Positions 1-10,477 are shown, counted from the stretch's first letter. The stretch is DNA of 64,000 nt from Spinacia oleracea (GCF_020520425.1 NC_079490.1:1612001-1676000); one strand, 5' to 3'. Translations and numbers: made by a program. The notes: generated from the sequence alone by a model not told the origin.

Positions 1-2340
1 TCCTACTATGGGGATGGAGTGGAAAGATCAGGATTGGCACTCTGGTTTCATCTGTTAATACTACATGTATTAATCAAACCAACTCAAAATATCTTCACAC
101 TTCCAACCAAGCTAATAAGATCGGCTGACTGGAGCAAAAGTAAGTCGGACAATGTTGATGGGTGGGTAAAGCAAGGAACGAATGGAGAAAACGATGATAA
201 GTGTGATACTCAATCTTATGTGAAGAAATTGTCAGGAAAAGTGAAGAAGAGAGTCAAGGATGACCTGTTAATACAGGATGGCCTCATTCCCTCCATACAT
301 ATTATACAACAGGTGGCTCAATACCTTTTGACTGCTAGAAAAGCTTTGTCAAATGATAAATATACTTCTGATATCCTCCTAAATCTGGAGAGAGAGAGCC
401 AAGATGGGTAAGAGACATTTCTTCCTTGCTGTATTCTCTTTGGATTTTTTTTTTCCGACCTATTCTTCTCCCTGATAGAAGGCGAGTTTACTTGAACTCG
501 TCCATATCACCCCTGCTTTTTCTAGGGAGGGAGTTGTAAGCTTCTTCCGAAGCCTAAATATCGAGCCAAATGACACTATTGATTCTGTTGAGCAAACACT
601 TGCTGAATTTCTTTATTAGTGTAACATAGCATGCAGATAATATCCAGCAAAATCTACTGCATCGCGTGCTATTCTCCTGATTTTCACTTATCTTAACTGA
701 ACTTAACTGAACTTATTAGAACTTATCAAAACTTGTTTTAGTTATAAATTGTACTTGGTCAATCCTTATTTTTCATGAACTTATTTTTCCTGAAATAAGT
801 GGAAATAAATTCTGATGTACATTCTTTACTTCTTTGGTTGGTAACAGGATTATCAAAAGAGACCTCATGACTGTCATGAAGCAATTAATTGAAGGTGGAA
901 ACAGCGCAAATGAGGAGGTCCATCAATCATCTGGAGCTTCTAAAAATGGAAGAGTGAAGCATGAATTTGACTATTTTCAAGATCAATTACCCGATCAGCC
1001 ACTTGAAATGAAAGAAGAAACAGAGCTTGAAAGAATAAGAAAATGGATGGTACATTATCAATCATCGCTATATAATCCCGTTCTTTTTGTACTCCGTATA
1101 TTGTTTTTTTGTGTTGAAGCACAGTGGTAGTTAGAATGACTTCTGGTACAACACTATCACTAACACCTTGGATTCTACCTTTATCAGGAAGGGGCACGTA
1201 CCAATTGTTTGCTCCTTGCAAATACATTGAGCAGTGCAAAAGAGGTTGTGGATTGTTTGAACAAAATAATCAGCACACTTCTAATCGCGGCAACTTTTGT
1301 GATGTGGTTGCTTCTAACTGGATTGGCTACTACGAAATTATTAGTCGTCATAGCATCACCATTGTTGGCTGCAACATTTATATTTGGAGATTCTTGCAAG
1401 ACCCTATTTCAAGGCATCATATTTACATATGTGGTGCATCCTTTTGATGTTGGCGATTTATGCGTCATTGATCAGAAAATGGTTAGTTAATTAGGCTCTG
1501 TTCTATTCGACTTATTTTTTCTGAACTTATATTATCCAAACTTATCTGAACTTGTTTTGTCTGAAATAAACTTATTTGTGTGTGCAAATGTATGGAAAAA
1601 CTTTTTTTTTCTGAACTTATTTTGTCTGAAATAAGTCAAGCCTGAATCTTTACCTCTTTTTACTGTCACAGATGGAGGTTAGAACTATTGGGGTGTGGAA
1701 AACAACTTTCACAAAAGTTGGTACGCAAGAAGAAGTAATATTTACAAATACACAATTAGCCAACAAAGATATCATCAACCACAAGACCGAGTTTGATTGG
1801 AACGACTGTGTAGAGCTTGATGTAGCTTCTCTGAATAAGAAACAAATCATGACACTGAAAGAAAAAATTGAAAAGTAAGATATCAATTCCAGTATATTTT
1901 TTTCCATTGAGATTTTTATATGCCATATCATGAACTTATTTATCTGCTCGTTGTATCCATTTGTTTGTTCAGACATCTTGATGATAGCAAAGACAAGAAA
2001 TTCGCCACAGATTATAATTGTGTCACGGTGTTGACAACTGGAGATAATAACCTAAAGCTAGCCATGAGTTTTAGACACAATGAGGATCGTAGAAACTGCA
2101 TTTACTCTGAATGTCTGAAGACGAAGCACAATCTAAGATCCGAGTTGATTCTCCATGTACACGACCTCTTGGAGCAAGCGAAAGCTGAGACATTAAAAAC
2201 TCCAGGTTAGTATTCATGTCGGTGAATCATTGAAGATTTAGTGATGAGAATTAGAGAGGAATTTTGAATACTTAATGGTTTATCTTAACTGTATTGCAGA
2301 GGAATCTACAAAGCAAGCTGAAGAAAAGAAGGAAATTTGA
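1..2340 (+). CDS. MSL-type mechanosensitive ion channel, 3' part of gene
   Basis: Plant MscS-like (MSL8/9/10 class) channels open under membrane tension. The gene enters from the left edge. Exons inferred from GT..AG and frame: 1-407, 526-618, 848-1049, 1188-1481, 1672-1874, 1973-2205 and 2300-2340, ending in TGA. Exon 4 carries the best family match: the stretch after LSSAKEVVDCLNKI, then hydrophobic helices and the pore-side motif HPFDVGD. Exon 5 holds the beta-domain segment with TNTQLANKDI, equivalent to the family's PNSVL..KPI. The C-terminal part is divergent and short. The only phase-compatible donor for exon 2 (619-620) makes a TAG codon across the join with exon 3, so this copy may be decaying or I have misread that intron. 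Family assignment is fairly sure; functionality is not. Confidence 0.6.
690..805. repeat. GAACTTA-rich dispersed repeat, short copy in MSL intron
   Basis: Repeated GAACTTA/AACTTATT words ending in GAAATAAGTGGAA. The same words recur at 1493-1647, 5722-5950, 45000-45247, 52853-53163, 59090-59205 and 60638-61047, always outside exons. It is probably a non-autonomous DNA element; this copy is too worn to set its ends. Confidence 0.5.
1493..1647 (+). repeat. GAACTTA-rich dispersed repeat in MSL intron
   Basis: Begins AGGCTCTGTTCTATTC, continues with AACTTATTTTGTCTGAAATAAG words and ends near AAATAAGTC. Start and end are inverted versions of each other. It lies in the intron between exons 4 and 5. 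Confidence 0.55.
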
Positions 2341-2589
2341 ATGGTATGTATTCCAAACCAGATTGGCAACAGACCCAAAATTTCAATATGCAAAATGTTA
2401 CTAGGTTGTTATTAGCTACTAGTGAGTGATATGATGCTTTACTAGAGTGGAATAAGTTTTCTCCTTGATATAACAAGTTATAAATAGGCATTTCAAAGTT
2501 TCATTTCATTTTTCCACTTATCTCCAAGATGAATTTAATTAAGTAGTGCTTATATATGTCCATTTAGGTGGGTAATAAGGCGGGATAAA

Positions 2590-3270
2590 GTGGTTTTTAT
2601 AAGAAATCGACTATGAAGTCAGTTAAGAGTGGAAGTAGATTGTTCTAACTTCTAAGCACCTAACATGACTCCCGGGAACTCATGGAGTGTATGGGGAGCA
2701 TCCGGACCTCTAACCTTTCGGGGTCCGAAAAATTCCAAATTATCCAAAAATGAAGGCTATTACATTGTTTTTGACCAAATTTGGAGATTCTAGGGCTCGT
2801 CTCAGAAACTCCTCAAATTTTGGGAAATGTGTCTGTGAGTCATATAAGGAAGTTTGGAACCATAAAACCCACTAGTTGGCCACTTAAAGGCTCAGAATGA
2901 CCCTAATTCAATAAAATGGATTTTGTAAGAAAATCAACTATAATGTCATTTAAGTGTGGAAGTATATGGTTCTAAGCACCCAACATGCCTTCTAGGGACC
3001 CATGGGGTATATGGGAAGCACCCGTACCTCAAACCTTTTGGTGTCCGAATAAGTCCAAATTTGGAGATTTCGGTGCCTTGTCTTGGTAGCTCCTAAAATT
3101 TGGAGGAATGTTCCAACGGTCATATAAGGAAGTTTGGAACCATAAAACCCAATAGTTGACCACTTTAAGGCTCGGAATAACCCTCATTAACCAAAATGAT
3201 TTTGTAAGAAATCGACTATAATATCATTGAAGAGCGAAGTAGATGGTTCTAAACACCCAACTTGCCGATC
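2590..3270 (+). repeat. Satellite-like tandem repeat, about 320-bp monomer
   Basis: Slightly more than two diverged monomers. The anchor TAAGCACC(T/C)AACATG recurs at about 2655 and 2975, a spacing of 320 bp, and a third partial unit ends near 3270. Shared blocks include GGTCCGAA, CTCCTAAAATTT-like and CATATAAGGAAGTTTGGAAC. The same monomer appears at 34440-34850 with the same 320-bp spacing, and as a short inverted piece near 4555-4660. It has no coding sense. Confidence 0.75.
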
Positions 3271-3719
3271 CATTTATTACTCATTCATATTCCTGACAAT
3301 TATTATCGGCTGCTAAATGGGCCGTTGGATGACTACCCGGTCAAAAATGTGGCTAGGTTATTGGCCTTTAGCTTTTTATGCCAATTATTATTATCAAGAA
3401 ATAGCAGCCATAGGTTGGTGAAGAATAATTGAATCAAATAAATCCACATGTTTATGTCTTCATTTAAGTGTACAGTAAGATTTAGTATTGTCTTATCAAC
3501 TTCTTTTCAAGTTAATTTGAACGTAGTATTAAACATCAATCATTATAATTTGAAACTCAACACTTGCATAATGTGGAGATTGTACCATGTTGATACCCAA
3601 CTTTAGCATCACAATTTCGAGTTTCGACTATAACTAGTGTACTTCTTAGCCTTTTCTGTCATTTAAATTACTAAACTAGGAATAGACCGTGATCTTAATG
3701 AGACATAAGTGCAATACAA
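3271..3719. other. Intergenic, nothing recognised
   Basis: AT-rich sequence between the satellite block and a SINE. I see no open frame of note, inverted repeat or RNA gene. Confidence 0.5.
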
Positions 3720-3815
3720 ATTACAAATGAGAGAGGGGTGATTCGAACCTGTGACCTTTGTACACTGACCCTCAATCTGAACTAGCCACTAGGCTAATTC
3801 ATCACTGGTTTATTC
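3720..3815 (-). mobile_element. tRNA-derived SINE, worn copy
   Basis: On the minus strand there is an A-box-like TAGCCTAGTGGCTAG followed by a B-box-like AGGTTCGAATCACC, the promoter layout of tRNA-derived SINEs. A related copy lies at 60586-60629 plus 61056-61090, where it is split by another element. No clear target duplication was found here. Confidence 0.55.
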
Positions 3816-4200
3816 ATCACTGGTAATAATACAGTTTAGTTGATGATTAAAAAAGAAAATTTGTTGATTAAACAAATGGAAAATCAGGGGCCAACAAAAG
3901 AAGAACTTATTACCTTTCTGTCTTTTATGACCTTGTTTTTAAGTTGGGTTTAAGTAATGTAAGGGGTTTAAATGACCCTAGTAGTTTAGTTTGTTTTAGT
4001 TTATTGTTATAATAGGTGAACCTTGTTTAAAGTAAATACAAATTGAGCTTATGTCAAAAAAAGTAAATAAAAATTAGAGCAATGGCGTGAATTTGTAGTT
4101 GTTAGCGAACACATTGGCTGCAAGTCGTGTACATAGACTCGACATGCATGACATCATTGACCTGAGAATTTTACTAGCTTACAACGACGTCGTCCTCTTA

Positions 4201-4319
4201 CAGTGTGTTTGGGTAGCAATATAGAAGGGAAAGGAAGGAAATTGAAAGAGAAACGAGCTTGTATCCCTCCCTTTCCCGTCCCTCCATTTCTTTTCATTTC
4301 CTCCTATCCAAACAAAGTG
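4201..4319. mobile_element. Tourist/PIF-Harbinger-like MITE
   Basis: A 119-bp element bounded by CAGTGTGTTTGG at the left and CCAAACAAAGTG at the right, which are inverted copies. It is flanked by TTA on both sides (4198-4200 and 4320-4322), the target duplication typical of PIF-Harbinger elements. The body is purine-rich on one half and pyrimidine-rich on the other. Confidence 0.6.
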
Positions 4320-4554
4320 TTAATGGTCAATGCGAATAATGATGTTTGTCATGTTGATCAAATTGTCCTTCAATAATGCATATGGGTCCTGAATTGAATC
4401 CGGATCCTTTGGCTTTTCTCAAATGACTTTTGAATCTTCTTCTAGGAATAAGATGCATTTGATTTCCATGAGTAATAATAGAACTAGGTTGTACGTACTT
4501 ATTTCCACACAAGGTTAAAGACTGAACTTTTAGACATTTCGGAAATCGAAAACG

Positions 4555-4660
4555 TTAGAGGCCGGTCCGAGCGCTTACCATATACCCATGGGTCCTCGGA
4601 GAGCATGTTGGGTGCTTAGAACCATCCCCTTGGTCTTTAAATGACATTTTAGACAACTTT
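4555..4660 (-). repeat. Fragment of the 320-bp satellite monomer, inverted
   Basis: Reverse-strand match to the anchor region of the repeat at 2590-3270: GGTTCTAAGCACCCAACATG, then the block around CCCATGGG. Only about a third of a monomer is present. Confidence 0.6.
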
Positions 4661-4922
4661 CTTAAAAAACGCGCAGGTTAGGATATTCTTTTGATTATGT
4701 AAAGTCTTACTTGTTTCTTATTTTCACGGCTTGTTGACCGTTACTAGATTTTTTTCTTGGGGAACTATTTAGCTAGGGTAGTATTTAGGGTTTTGCTAAA
4801 GTACCATTGTTGAATTATCAACAAAATCAAGTCTTTTGCAATAAATTAAGACTCACCCCTTGTAACCATTTTGTTCCTCCACTAGTAGTGAAGAAAGCTT
4901 CCTAATCCCCCTACATGTGAAC

Positions 4923-5126
4923 TAGAGGTGATCAAGTTGGGTCAGGCTGGGTTTTACACAAAATTCAAGCCCAAACCCATAAAAGTAGTGCGGGCTTTGC
5001 GGGCCTTAATGGGCTTTTCGGGCTCAACTCGGATTTTGGTCTTAAAATGCATATTTTATGCTACCCAAACCCATACTGGGTCGGGTCGGGCCGGGCTACA
5101 AGCAGGGCTATAGATGATCAGGTCTA
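4923..5126 (+). mobile_element. hAT-type MITE, GC-rich family, 204 bp
   Basis: Ends TAGAGGTGATCA and TGATCAGGTCTA form terminal inverted repeats. Perfect 8-bp target duplications ATGTGAAC lie at 4915-4922 and 5127-5134, as expected for hAT elements. The body is rich in GGGCC/GGGTCGGG words and stands out from the AT-rich surroundings. It is the same family as the copy at 13270-13438 in RH47. Confidence 0.88.
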
Positions 5127-5370
5127 ATGTGAACTAGGTCATATTAACGGAATCATGTAAACCATTGTGTCTTTTACTTATCTTCGATCTTTATATGTTG
5201 TTTTTCTCTTTATATTTTTTATATTCACTATATTGTTCTACACTAATCAAACACGATACACCGCCTATTTCATTCACATGCATCAATTGCACCTAAAAGA
5301 TCAGTTTCTTGTTGAGATATTACACATATAGATTATTGATGGCGGCTAAATATATGATTTACTTTATTAT

Positions 5371-5477
5371 TATTTTTCTTGGTACAAATGAGTCACAAGG
5401 GCGGAGATGAGAATCGATCCCAGAATCACCTGAAACCGGAATGGAAGCTCTAACCAACTGAGCTATCCATCACTCTC
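5371..5477 (-). mobile_element. Short tRNA-derived SINE with 17-bp target duplications
   Basis: On the minus strand: GATGGATAGCTCAGTTGG (A box) and GGGATCGATTCTC (B box), then a short T/A tail. Identical 17-bp direct repeats ATGATTTACTTTATTAT flank it at 5354-5370 and 5478-5494. It resembles a tRNA, but the fold is incomplete and the flanking duplications show retroposition. Confidence 0.85.
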
Positions 5478-5721
5478 ATGATTTACTTTATTATGGAGTA
5501 CTATTAATATAGATTCTTTTAGTAATTTTGGCTCTAATAATTCAAGGACAATCAACCTAGCTTTTAACTTTACATGTCAAGAATTATCCCAAAAAACAAT
5601 CATCTTAATGTATATACACTTTTATGCTAGCTATTTTAGTGAACGTATAGTTGTTTGTTGCATGTAATTAATCAGTAATTATGGCTAATTAATGAAATAA
5701 TGTTCAAAGTAACTAAGTAAG

Positions 5722-5950
5722 ACTCTGTTTGTTCTACACTTCTACTAAATTTGATCAAACTTAACATATTTGAACTTAGCTGAATTTATTTTATGTTGAA
5801 AATAACTTATTTGTGTATTGGGTTGTCTTGAAGAAAGAATAATTTATGTTTGCTAAACTTATTTGAACTATACTTATCTAAATTTTAATTCTACATAGAC
5901 TTATTTTTGCTGAATTAAGTTTAAATAAGTTGAAACTAACAAGCATACCC
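5722..5950. repeat. GAACTTA-rich dispersed repeat
   Basis: Begins GACTCTGTTTGTTCTAC and ends near GAAACTAACAAGCATACCC, with AACTTATTTGAACT-type words between. It is the same family as the copies in the MSL, RBP45 and ALDH3F1 introns. No clean target duplication. Confidence 0.5.
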
Positions 5951-6278
5951 TAATTAAAGCCGTGAATTAAAGTACATTTTTCACTTTTTAATATGCCTAT
6001 CATAGTTACGTCCTATTCGATCATATTGCTATTTGGCTCAAATGTCGACATTAGTTATATGAAAACTACATGCATGATGAAAAGAAGAATATATATGTTT
6101 TTTTTTTTTAGAATTTTTGTAGCTAAATTATTATTCGATTGATATTGGTCTTTATTTGTCTACTTATTTGGTACGTACTTCAATATGGAAGTTTCATCTT
6201 TGTGCCCTACTTGCTTTCTCACCTAGCACCACACATACTACTTATCCACCCGAGTTGACTACTACTACGTACTACATA

Positions 6279-6452
6279 GTACTAATTGTCTGTTGATTCA
6301 GTTGTGATTGAGGCTGAACTTGGTAGGGAGGACCCGTGTTTGAACCCCCGCAACAACAATTTGGAGGGGACTGTTATCTATCCACTCAGAACTCGCCCTG
6401 AATCCGGATTAGCCATAAGGGTAAATCGGGTGGTACACCAAAAAAAAAAAAA
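6279..6452 (+). mobile_element. tRNA-derived SINE, full copy with poly-A tail
   Basis: 174 bp with an A-box-like region around TTGATTCAGTTGTG, a B-box-like GTGTTTGAACCCC, a body with GGAGGGGACTG and CCGGATTAGCC, and an A-run tail. Perfect 15-bp target duplications ACTACGTACTACATA flank it at 6264-6278 and 6453-6467. Two relatives lie at 10885-10998 and 51480-51652. Confidence 0.85.
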
Positions 6453-6559
6453 ACTACGTACTACATATTCAATCTTTTGCAAGATGTACCAGTGAAGACT
6501 GAGGGCCTAGTAATTAAAACTGAGAACATGTACACAATCTGGTGATATACAATATGGTG

Positions 6560-6830
6560 AAGACTGAGGGTTTAGTGATTAAAACCGACAACATGTATTC
6601 AATATGTTATATGCTCAGCTCATTTGCAATAATCCAATGAAGCAATAATTTGATTAGAATTAAGTAACTTATTTATATAAATCCATAATAATAATAATAA
6701 TAATGCATACTTCAACTGACATATGTTACATGCTCATCCAATGAAGCAATAATTTGACTAGAATTAAGTAACTTCTTTCTATAAATCCATAATAGTAATA
6801 ATGCATACTTCAATTGAGATATATATGTCC
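6560..6830. repeat. Degenerate local duplication
   Basis: The block containing CCAATGAAGCAATAATTTGA, ATTAAGTAACTT and AATAATAATGCATACTTCAA occurs twice, at about 6634-6720 and 6730-6815. It also contains a short ATA/ATT microsatellite. Confidence 0.6.
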
Positions 6831-6954
6831 CATGCATGCACATATTGACTGTGTGAAAGCATCATATTTAGTAGACCAGAATTTGATGCGATTTTGTTAT
6901 ATGTTTGTAAAGGAAAAGTAACTAAGATTAGATGCTATTCTATCACATATCCTG

Positions 6955-7690
6955 ATAGCAACTACGTATTTACGTACTAGTAGGTTACACGCGCACTTAA
7001 ACAAAAATCATACTTCATAATAATTAGACAATTATATACATTGAAAAAATATTTTGAATTTCATTTTATGATTGGTTGGAATTACAAATGATGTTCAGAG
7101 TTGTAATTAACCGATTATGAATATCTTTTTTGAGTATTGAGGCAAGCATTAATCAAAGACAACACTATATTCTCTTCGCCTGGTCTAGTCACCTTTTCTA
7201 GTTTATGATTTGGACCGGTATGATTTTCCTTAATCTGATCTTAATTTTTTTAGTGTGGTCTAGTTTGAATGTGGGTATTTACGGATTAGTAGGTTACACA
7301 CGCACATAAACACAAATCATACTTCATATCAATTAGACAATTATATACATTGAGAAAATATCTTGGATTATATTTTATGATTGGTCGGAATTACAAATGA
7401 TGTTGAGAGTTGTAATTAATCCTCTTTTGGGTATTGAGGCAAGGATTAATCAAAGGTAAGGGCTATATTCTCTTTGCTTGGTCTAGTTAGTTTTTCTAGT
7501 TTCTGGTCTGTACTAGTCTGAATTTTCTTGTTTGATCTTAATTATGTTTTTTTTGGTATTGAGATAAACATTAATCAAAGGCAAGGGCTATATTCTCTTC
7601 GCCTGGTTTAGTCAGCTTTTTCTAGTTTTTGGTCTATACTGGTCTGATTTTTCCTTATCTAGTCTGGTGTGATTTGACTGTGGATGTTTT
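6955..7690 (+). repeat. Tandem duplication upstream of the extensin gene
   Basis: Two units spaced by about 310 bp start at TACGTACTAGTAGGTTACAC (about 6970) and the near-identical block at about 7280. Both then carry ATTAGACAATTATATACATTGA and, further on, AATCAAAG..ATATTCTCTTCGCCTGGTCTAG. A third partial unit spans about 7550-7690. It ends some 330 bp before the extensin start codon, so it may overlap the promoter. Confidence 0.75.
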
Positions 7691-7948
7691 TACTTTTTCT
7701 GATCTGATCTGATTTTCAAGTGAAGAGAAGATACCCTAATTTCAAGTTGTCACTAACTTTGACCTATTTAATTGGCAGCTCTTGGAACTCTGGCCCATCC
7801 ACGGGTGAAAACATTAAACCAACCAATCAATCAAAATTTTATTTGACATTTCTAAAGTTTTTTGCAAATATTTGGATGATGATATTTGTTCTTCATCCAG
7901 GCTGTAATTCTTTGTATTAGTTAGAATACTATTCTTGTACTACCTCCC

Positions 7949-7956
7949 TATATAAA
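7949..7956 (+). promoter_or_regulatory. TATA box of the extensin gene
   Basis: TATATAAA lies 65 bases before the extensin ATG at 8021. This would put the transcription start near 7980 and leave a leader of about 40 bases. Confidence 0.65.
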
Positions 7957-8020
7957 GGAGTACATTTGCCACTAATCTTGCCAAACCACACTTGATTTTC
8001 CCAAAATCAAGTACCAAAAC

Positions 8021-9334
8021 ATGGGAAATCAAAGAGGACCAAGGCAATGGCCTTGGCTAGTGTACACCTTAATGTTATGCATGCTATCTACTTGTAATGT
8101 TTTAGCCATGGAACCTTACATGTATGTTTCTCCTCCACCGCCTCACCACGGCCACCAAGGCCACCTATACGAACACCACGGCCACCAAGGTCATGTATAC
8201 GAACACCACGGCCATATTAAGTCTCCTCCACCACAATCTCCGTACTACTACAAATCGCCACCACCTCCAAAACAATCACCACCTCCTTACATCTATATGT
8301 CCCCACCGCCACCTCCTCCTTATGTCTATAAATCTCCACCACCACCGGTACACTCACCACCACCTCCTTATATTTATAAATCTCCACCACCACCCGTACA
8401 CTCACCACCTCCACCTTACATCTATAAATCTCCACCACCACCCGTACACTCACCACCTCCACCACCGCCCGTGCACTCACCACCACCTCCTTACATCTAT
8501 AAATCTCCACCACCACCCGTGCACTCACCACCACCTCCTTACATCTATAAATCTCCACCGCCACCCGTACACTCACCACCTCCTCCTTATATTTATAAAT
8601 CCCCATCACCTCCTCCTTATATTTATAAATCTCCACCACCACCTGTACACTCACCACCGCCTCCTTACATCTATAAATCCCCACCACCTCCCGTGCACTC
8701 ACCACCACCTCCTTACATCTATAAATCTCCACCACCTCCCGTGCACTCACCACCACCTCCTTACATCTATAAATCTCCACCACCACCCGTGCACTCACCA
8801 CCACCTCCTTACATCTATAAATCTCCACCACCACCTGTACACTCACCACCTCCACCTTACATTTATAATTCTCCTCCACCACCTGTACATTCACCACCAC
8901 CCCCCTATATCTACAAGTCTCCTCCACCACCTCCTCCAAAGAAGTCTCATTCACCGCCACCATACATTTACAAGTCTCCTCCACCACCAGTACATTCACC
9001 ACCACCTCCGTACATCTACAAGTCTCCCCCTCCACCGGTACACTCACCACCATCTCCATACATCTACAAGTCACCCCCACCTCCGGTACACTCACCACCA
9101 CCTCCATACATCTACAAATCACCCCCACCACCGGTACACTCACCACCACCACCATACATTTACAAGTCACCACCACCACCGGTACACTCACCACCACCTC
9201 CGTACATCTACAAGTCTCCCCCACCTCCAATGAAATCTCCTCCACCACCATACGTTTACGCGTCACCACCTCCACCAGCGCACAAACCACCCACCCCATA
9301 CTATTACAACTCTCCACCACCTCCTTACTATTAG
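8021..9334 (+). CDS. Extensin, hydroxyproline-rich cell-wall glycoprotein
   Basis: Extensins are secreted, hydroxylated and glycosylated on Ser-Pro4 blocks and crosslinked through Tyr to strengthen the wall. This intronless 437-residue protein has a signal peptide (1-29, hydrophobic core LVYTLMLCML, cleavage after VLA). A His-rich linker follows (about 42-67, three HHGH units, two of them extended to HHGHQGH-x-YE). Then come about 17 units of SPPPPVHSPPPPYIYK with small variants, and a tail ending YYYNSPPPPYY. YIY and YYY are candidate Tyr-crosslink motifs. The start is set by the signal peptide and the TATA box at 7949. The repeats are very alike at DNA level, so the unit number could differ between alleles or be mis-assembled. 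The long open frames on the other strand and frame here are by-products of the repeat. Confidence 0.95.
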   Translation: MGNQRGPRQWPWLVYTLMLCMLSTCNVLAMEPYMYVSPPPPHHGHQGHLYEHHGHQGHVYEHHGHIKSPPPQSPYYYKSPPPPKQSPPPYIYMSPPPPPPYVYKSPPPPVHSPPPPYIYKSPPPPVHSPPPPYIYKSPPPPVHSPPPPPPVHSPPPPYIYKSPPPPVHSPPPPYIYKSPPPPVHSPPPPYIYKSPSPPPYIYKSPPPPVHSPPPPYIYKSPPPPVHSPPPPYIYKSPPPPVHSPPPPYIYKSPPPPVHSPPPPYIYKSPPPPVHSPPPPYIYNSPPPPVHSPPPPYIYKSPPPPPPKKSHSPPPYIYKSPPPPVHSPPPPYIYKSPPPPVHSPPSPYIYKSPPPPVHSPPPPYIYKSPPPPVHSPPPPYIYKSPPPPVHSPPPPYIYKSPPPPMKSPPPPYVYASPPPPAHKPPTPYYYNSPPPPYY

Positions 9335-9623
9335 TAACGTGTTGATCAAAAGTGCTCAATTTCAGTAGATACATATATACACATTAGAGAAGAATATTGT
9401 AATGTGTAGAGTTGCCACGACAATAAGTGTTCATTTTGGCCAGCCATCATGTTATAGAGATCAATTGAATAATTGTTTTTGTTCATGTGAAAATGTAATA
9501 TATTTTTATTATCATTGGAAAAGGTTCCTAAATTTAGTATCAATATATGTGACATGTTTAAGTGCAATTATCAAAATATAATCCGTAACATAGTACATAA
9601 AAATATTATACTTCGTACGTACA
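9335..9623. other. 3' flank of the extensin gene
   Basis: AT-rich 3' UTR and flank with several AATATA/AATGTAAT-type possible polyadenylation signals, none certain. Nothing else is seen. Confidence 0.4.
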
Positions 9624-9995
9624 ATGAGCTTGTAAATGAGCCGACACATTTATGAATAACTCGCGGATAAGCTCGGTCAAAGCTCGTTCATTAAGAAAAT
9701 GAACAAGCTTGAGCAAATGTTTAAGACTCGTTTACTAAACGAGATTTACGTGCTTGAACCCATCGTGTTCGACTCGATAGTATTCATGAATAACATCTCG
9801 TCTAACTCGTTAATAGAATAATATGAAAAATATATGTACTCCTAAAATTATTATAACTAATTCAAAGATAAAAGCTCACCTCGAACCATAAAAGTAAAAG
9901 CTTGTTCAAGCTCGAGCACGTTCCAACACCAATATTCCTTAACAAACTTAGCTCATTAACGTTAATACTCAGCTTGATTCGGCTCATTTACACCC
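9624..9995 (+). mobile_element. hAT-like MITE, GAGCC family
   Basis: Inverted ends contain TGTAAATGAGCCGA at the left and TCGGCTCATTTACA at the right. Near-identical 8-bp duplications TACGTACA (9616-9623) and TACGTGCA (9996-10003) fit a hAT element. Inside are many GCTCG/GAGCT words. Decayed relatives may lie near 57455-57640 and 58240-58400. Confidence 0.65.
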
Positions 9996-10139
9996 TACGT
10001 GCAATATTGTTATCAATTATCAAGTGACAAAATGCTTTGGAATCTCGAAGTTCAAAATCTTATACCAATGATATCTTACAACAAACAAATTCATATTGTA
10101 ACACAATTTCGATGTTGCTACGTCTCATACTTTTATGTG

Positions 10140-10290
10140 TCCGTACCGATAAAGTGAATATCAGGTGGGGCCCTTGGCCCAAATCAAGTATGGTTCGGGT
10201 CGGCAGGTTTTACGTCCCTGTTTGTGGGCCCACATGTGGGCCTTACCTTGGGCTTAATGGGTTGATTCGTGAAGGGCCCCAAAGGTAGAT
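10140..10290. repeat. Degenerate GC-rich repeat
   Basis: GC-rich stretch with GGGCC, GGTTCGGGTCGG and GGGCTTAATGGG words like those of the hAT MITE family at 4923. No intact ends. Confidence 0.4.
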
Positions 10291-10477
10291 AATGGTTACG
10301 TACTACTATTGGCATATTGCATATGTATTGCTTATACATTGGTAATGCACTATATGCATGTGTTTTTCGTAGTTTACTAATAATGCCATGATCCGGGCCC
10401 GGGCCTTTAGGTTTTCTTGTATCTATGTAACTAGGGCCAGGGCCCAGGGGTATTCAAGGTCTGGATAGTGTGTCGAC

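Noticed and set aside
4928-5113. 61-codon open frame
   Set aside because: It lies wholly inside a hAT MITE and is explained by the GC-rich composition of that element.
5371-5477. A tRNA gene on the minus strand
   Set aside because: A and B boxes are present but no complete cloverleaf forms, and 17-bp target duplications flank it, so it is a SINE.
8330-9240. CRISPR-like spacing of repeats
   Set aside because: The repeats are 48-bp in-frame codon units of a secreted wall protein, in a plant genome, without unique spacers.
8124-9374. Long open frames overlapping the extensin on the other frame and strand (369 and 385 codons)
   Set aside because: They are by-products of the proline-rich repeat: their proteins are low-complexity His/Leu or Val/Glu runs without a signal peptide or known domain.
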